Assembly (NCBI GenBank): GCA_943787225.1
Contig: CALSLP010000004.1
Coordinates: 372,001 to 436,000, forward strand
DNA: 64,000 nt
From: an uncultured Alphaproteobacteria bacterium
Lineage (GTDB): Bacteria > Pseudomonadota > Alphaproteobacteria > MPNO01 > UBA2964
Direction of reading: 5' to 3'
In this document: positions 63,717 through 64,000 of the stretch, one piece after another
Layout: the number at the start of each line of letters is the position of its first letter
How positions within the stretch are numbered: position 1 is the first letter of the stretch
The notes under the pieces: generated by a model
The model's database searches: none
What the model saw: only the letters and a program-made list of their open reading frames with translations
Told to the model about the DNA's origin: nothing
Position numbers and translations under genes: made by a program

Positions 63717-64000
63717 TATTTGATACCCTGGAAGAAGCGTTTGAACCGAGCGGCATGAAACCAGCCCCAAGGCTCAAAGATACTGGCACTGCCGTCCGTC
63801 GAAAAGAACAGAACTTCAGCCCGACCGACTAAATTCTTCGCAGGAATAAAGCCGACACCGTTAACCCCTTGTTGGTTTGGCACCCGACTATCGAGCGAGT
63901 TATCGCGATTATCGCCCATCGCAAAATAATGCCCCTTTGGCACTGTATAGGCCGGTGTATTGTCGAGCGGCCCGCTATCGCCATCCTTTTCCAGGATTTC
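63716..64000 (-). CDS. lepB: Signal peptidase I, C-terminal part (runs off the right edge)
   Basis: The frame continues from the right edge for 95 codons. It contains VPKGHYFAMGDNRDNSLDSR (box D-E of type I signal peptidases, with the Asp-Arg-Asn-Ser core) and a GVNGVGFIPAKNLVGRAEVLF stretch before the end. The catalytic Ser and Lys are further upstream and outside the window. LepB cleaves Sec signal peptides at the membrane. The stop overlaps the rnc start by one base. Confidence 0.93.
   Translation of the reverse strand, partial: EILEKDGDSGPLDNTPAYTVPKGHYFAMGDNRDNSLDSRVPNQQGVNGVGFIPAKNLVGRAEVLFFSTDGSASIFEPWGWFHAARFKRFFQGIK

Overview
The window looks like a chromosomal segment from an alphaproteobacterium, probably an aquatic or marine member of Rhodospirillales or a neighbouring order. 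The reasons are the gene families, a Bpt-type leucyltransferase, an Mg-type HemB, the order parC-recO-era-rnc-lepB at the right end, TRAP and taurine/SsuB-type ABC transporters, many flavin and 2-oxoglutarate oxygenases, and a perfect CtrA-type box upstream of motAB. No rRNA, tRNA, CRISPR array, prophage or classical insertion sequence was recognised. The taxonomic call is inference.

Left part (1-9811): a left-edge fragment, two PEP-CTERM envelope proteins, a class III nucleotide cyclase broken by one in-frame stop, and a 4,5-dihydroxyphthalate-decarboxylase-like protein divergent from a sugar isomerase-like TIM barrel. The isomerase and a convergent heme-oxygenase-fold (PqqC-like) enzyme have been duplicated in tandem and then lost reciprocally: copy 1 keeps the isomerase and copy 2 keeps the redox enzyme. 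A small GIY-YIG nuclease gene bracketed by palindromic repeats sits at the junction. A third PEP-CTERM protein and a DapA-family aldolase follow.

The most novel-looking region is 10067-13904. It holds four secreted, strongly basic proteins built from one to three copies of a module in which two cysteines are always exactly 46 residues apart (ten modules). One gene carries an amber codon in its first module. A 2OG-Fe(II)-type oxygenase gene lies inside the cluster. I recognise no described family for this module.

Middle part (14046-49296): mostly metabolic genes, including adenine deaminase, a LysR regulator, a TauE/SafE exporter, LLM flavin monooxygenases, carbonic anhydrase, two TauD-like and one PhyH-like dioxygenase, a fused RimB-like/RimK-like protein, thiolase, CspA, a GAF histidine kinase, an ABC importer, an intradiol dioxygenase, MetY, HemB and a penicillin acylase-type hydrolase. 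Two more PEP-CTERM genes occur here. Intergenic gaps carry a family of short palindromes, sometimes paired in an 84-bp composite.

Right part (49505-64000): motAB, bpt, a Tat-exported protein with a tail-fibre-like motif, a coiled-coil peptide, a TRAP binding protein with a perfect terminator, the TRAP permeases downstream of parC, a doubly frameshifted recO, a PhoD-type phosphatase, and era, rnc and partial lepB. Five loci (cyclase, one cysteine-repeat protein, copy 1 of the redox enzyme, an alpha/beta hydrolase and recO) are disrupted by single stops or 1-nt indels. Whether this is gene decay or consensus error cannot be decided from the sequence alone.
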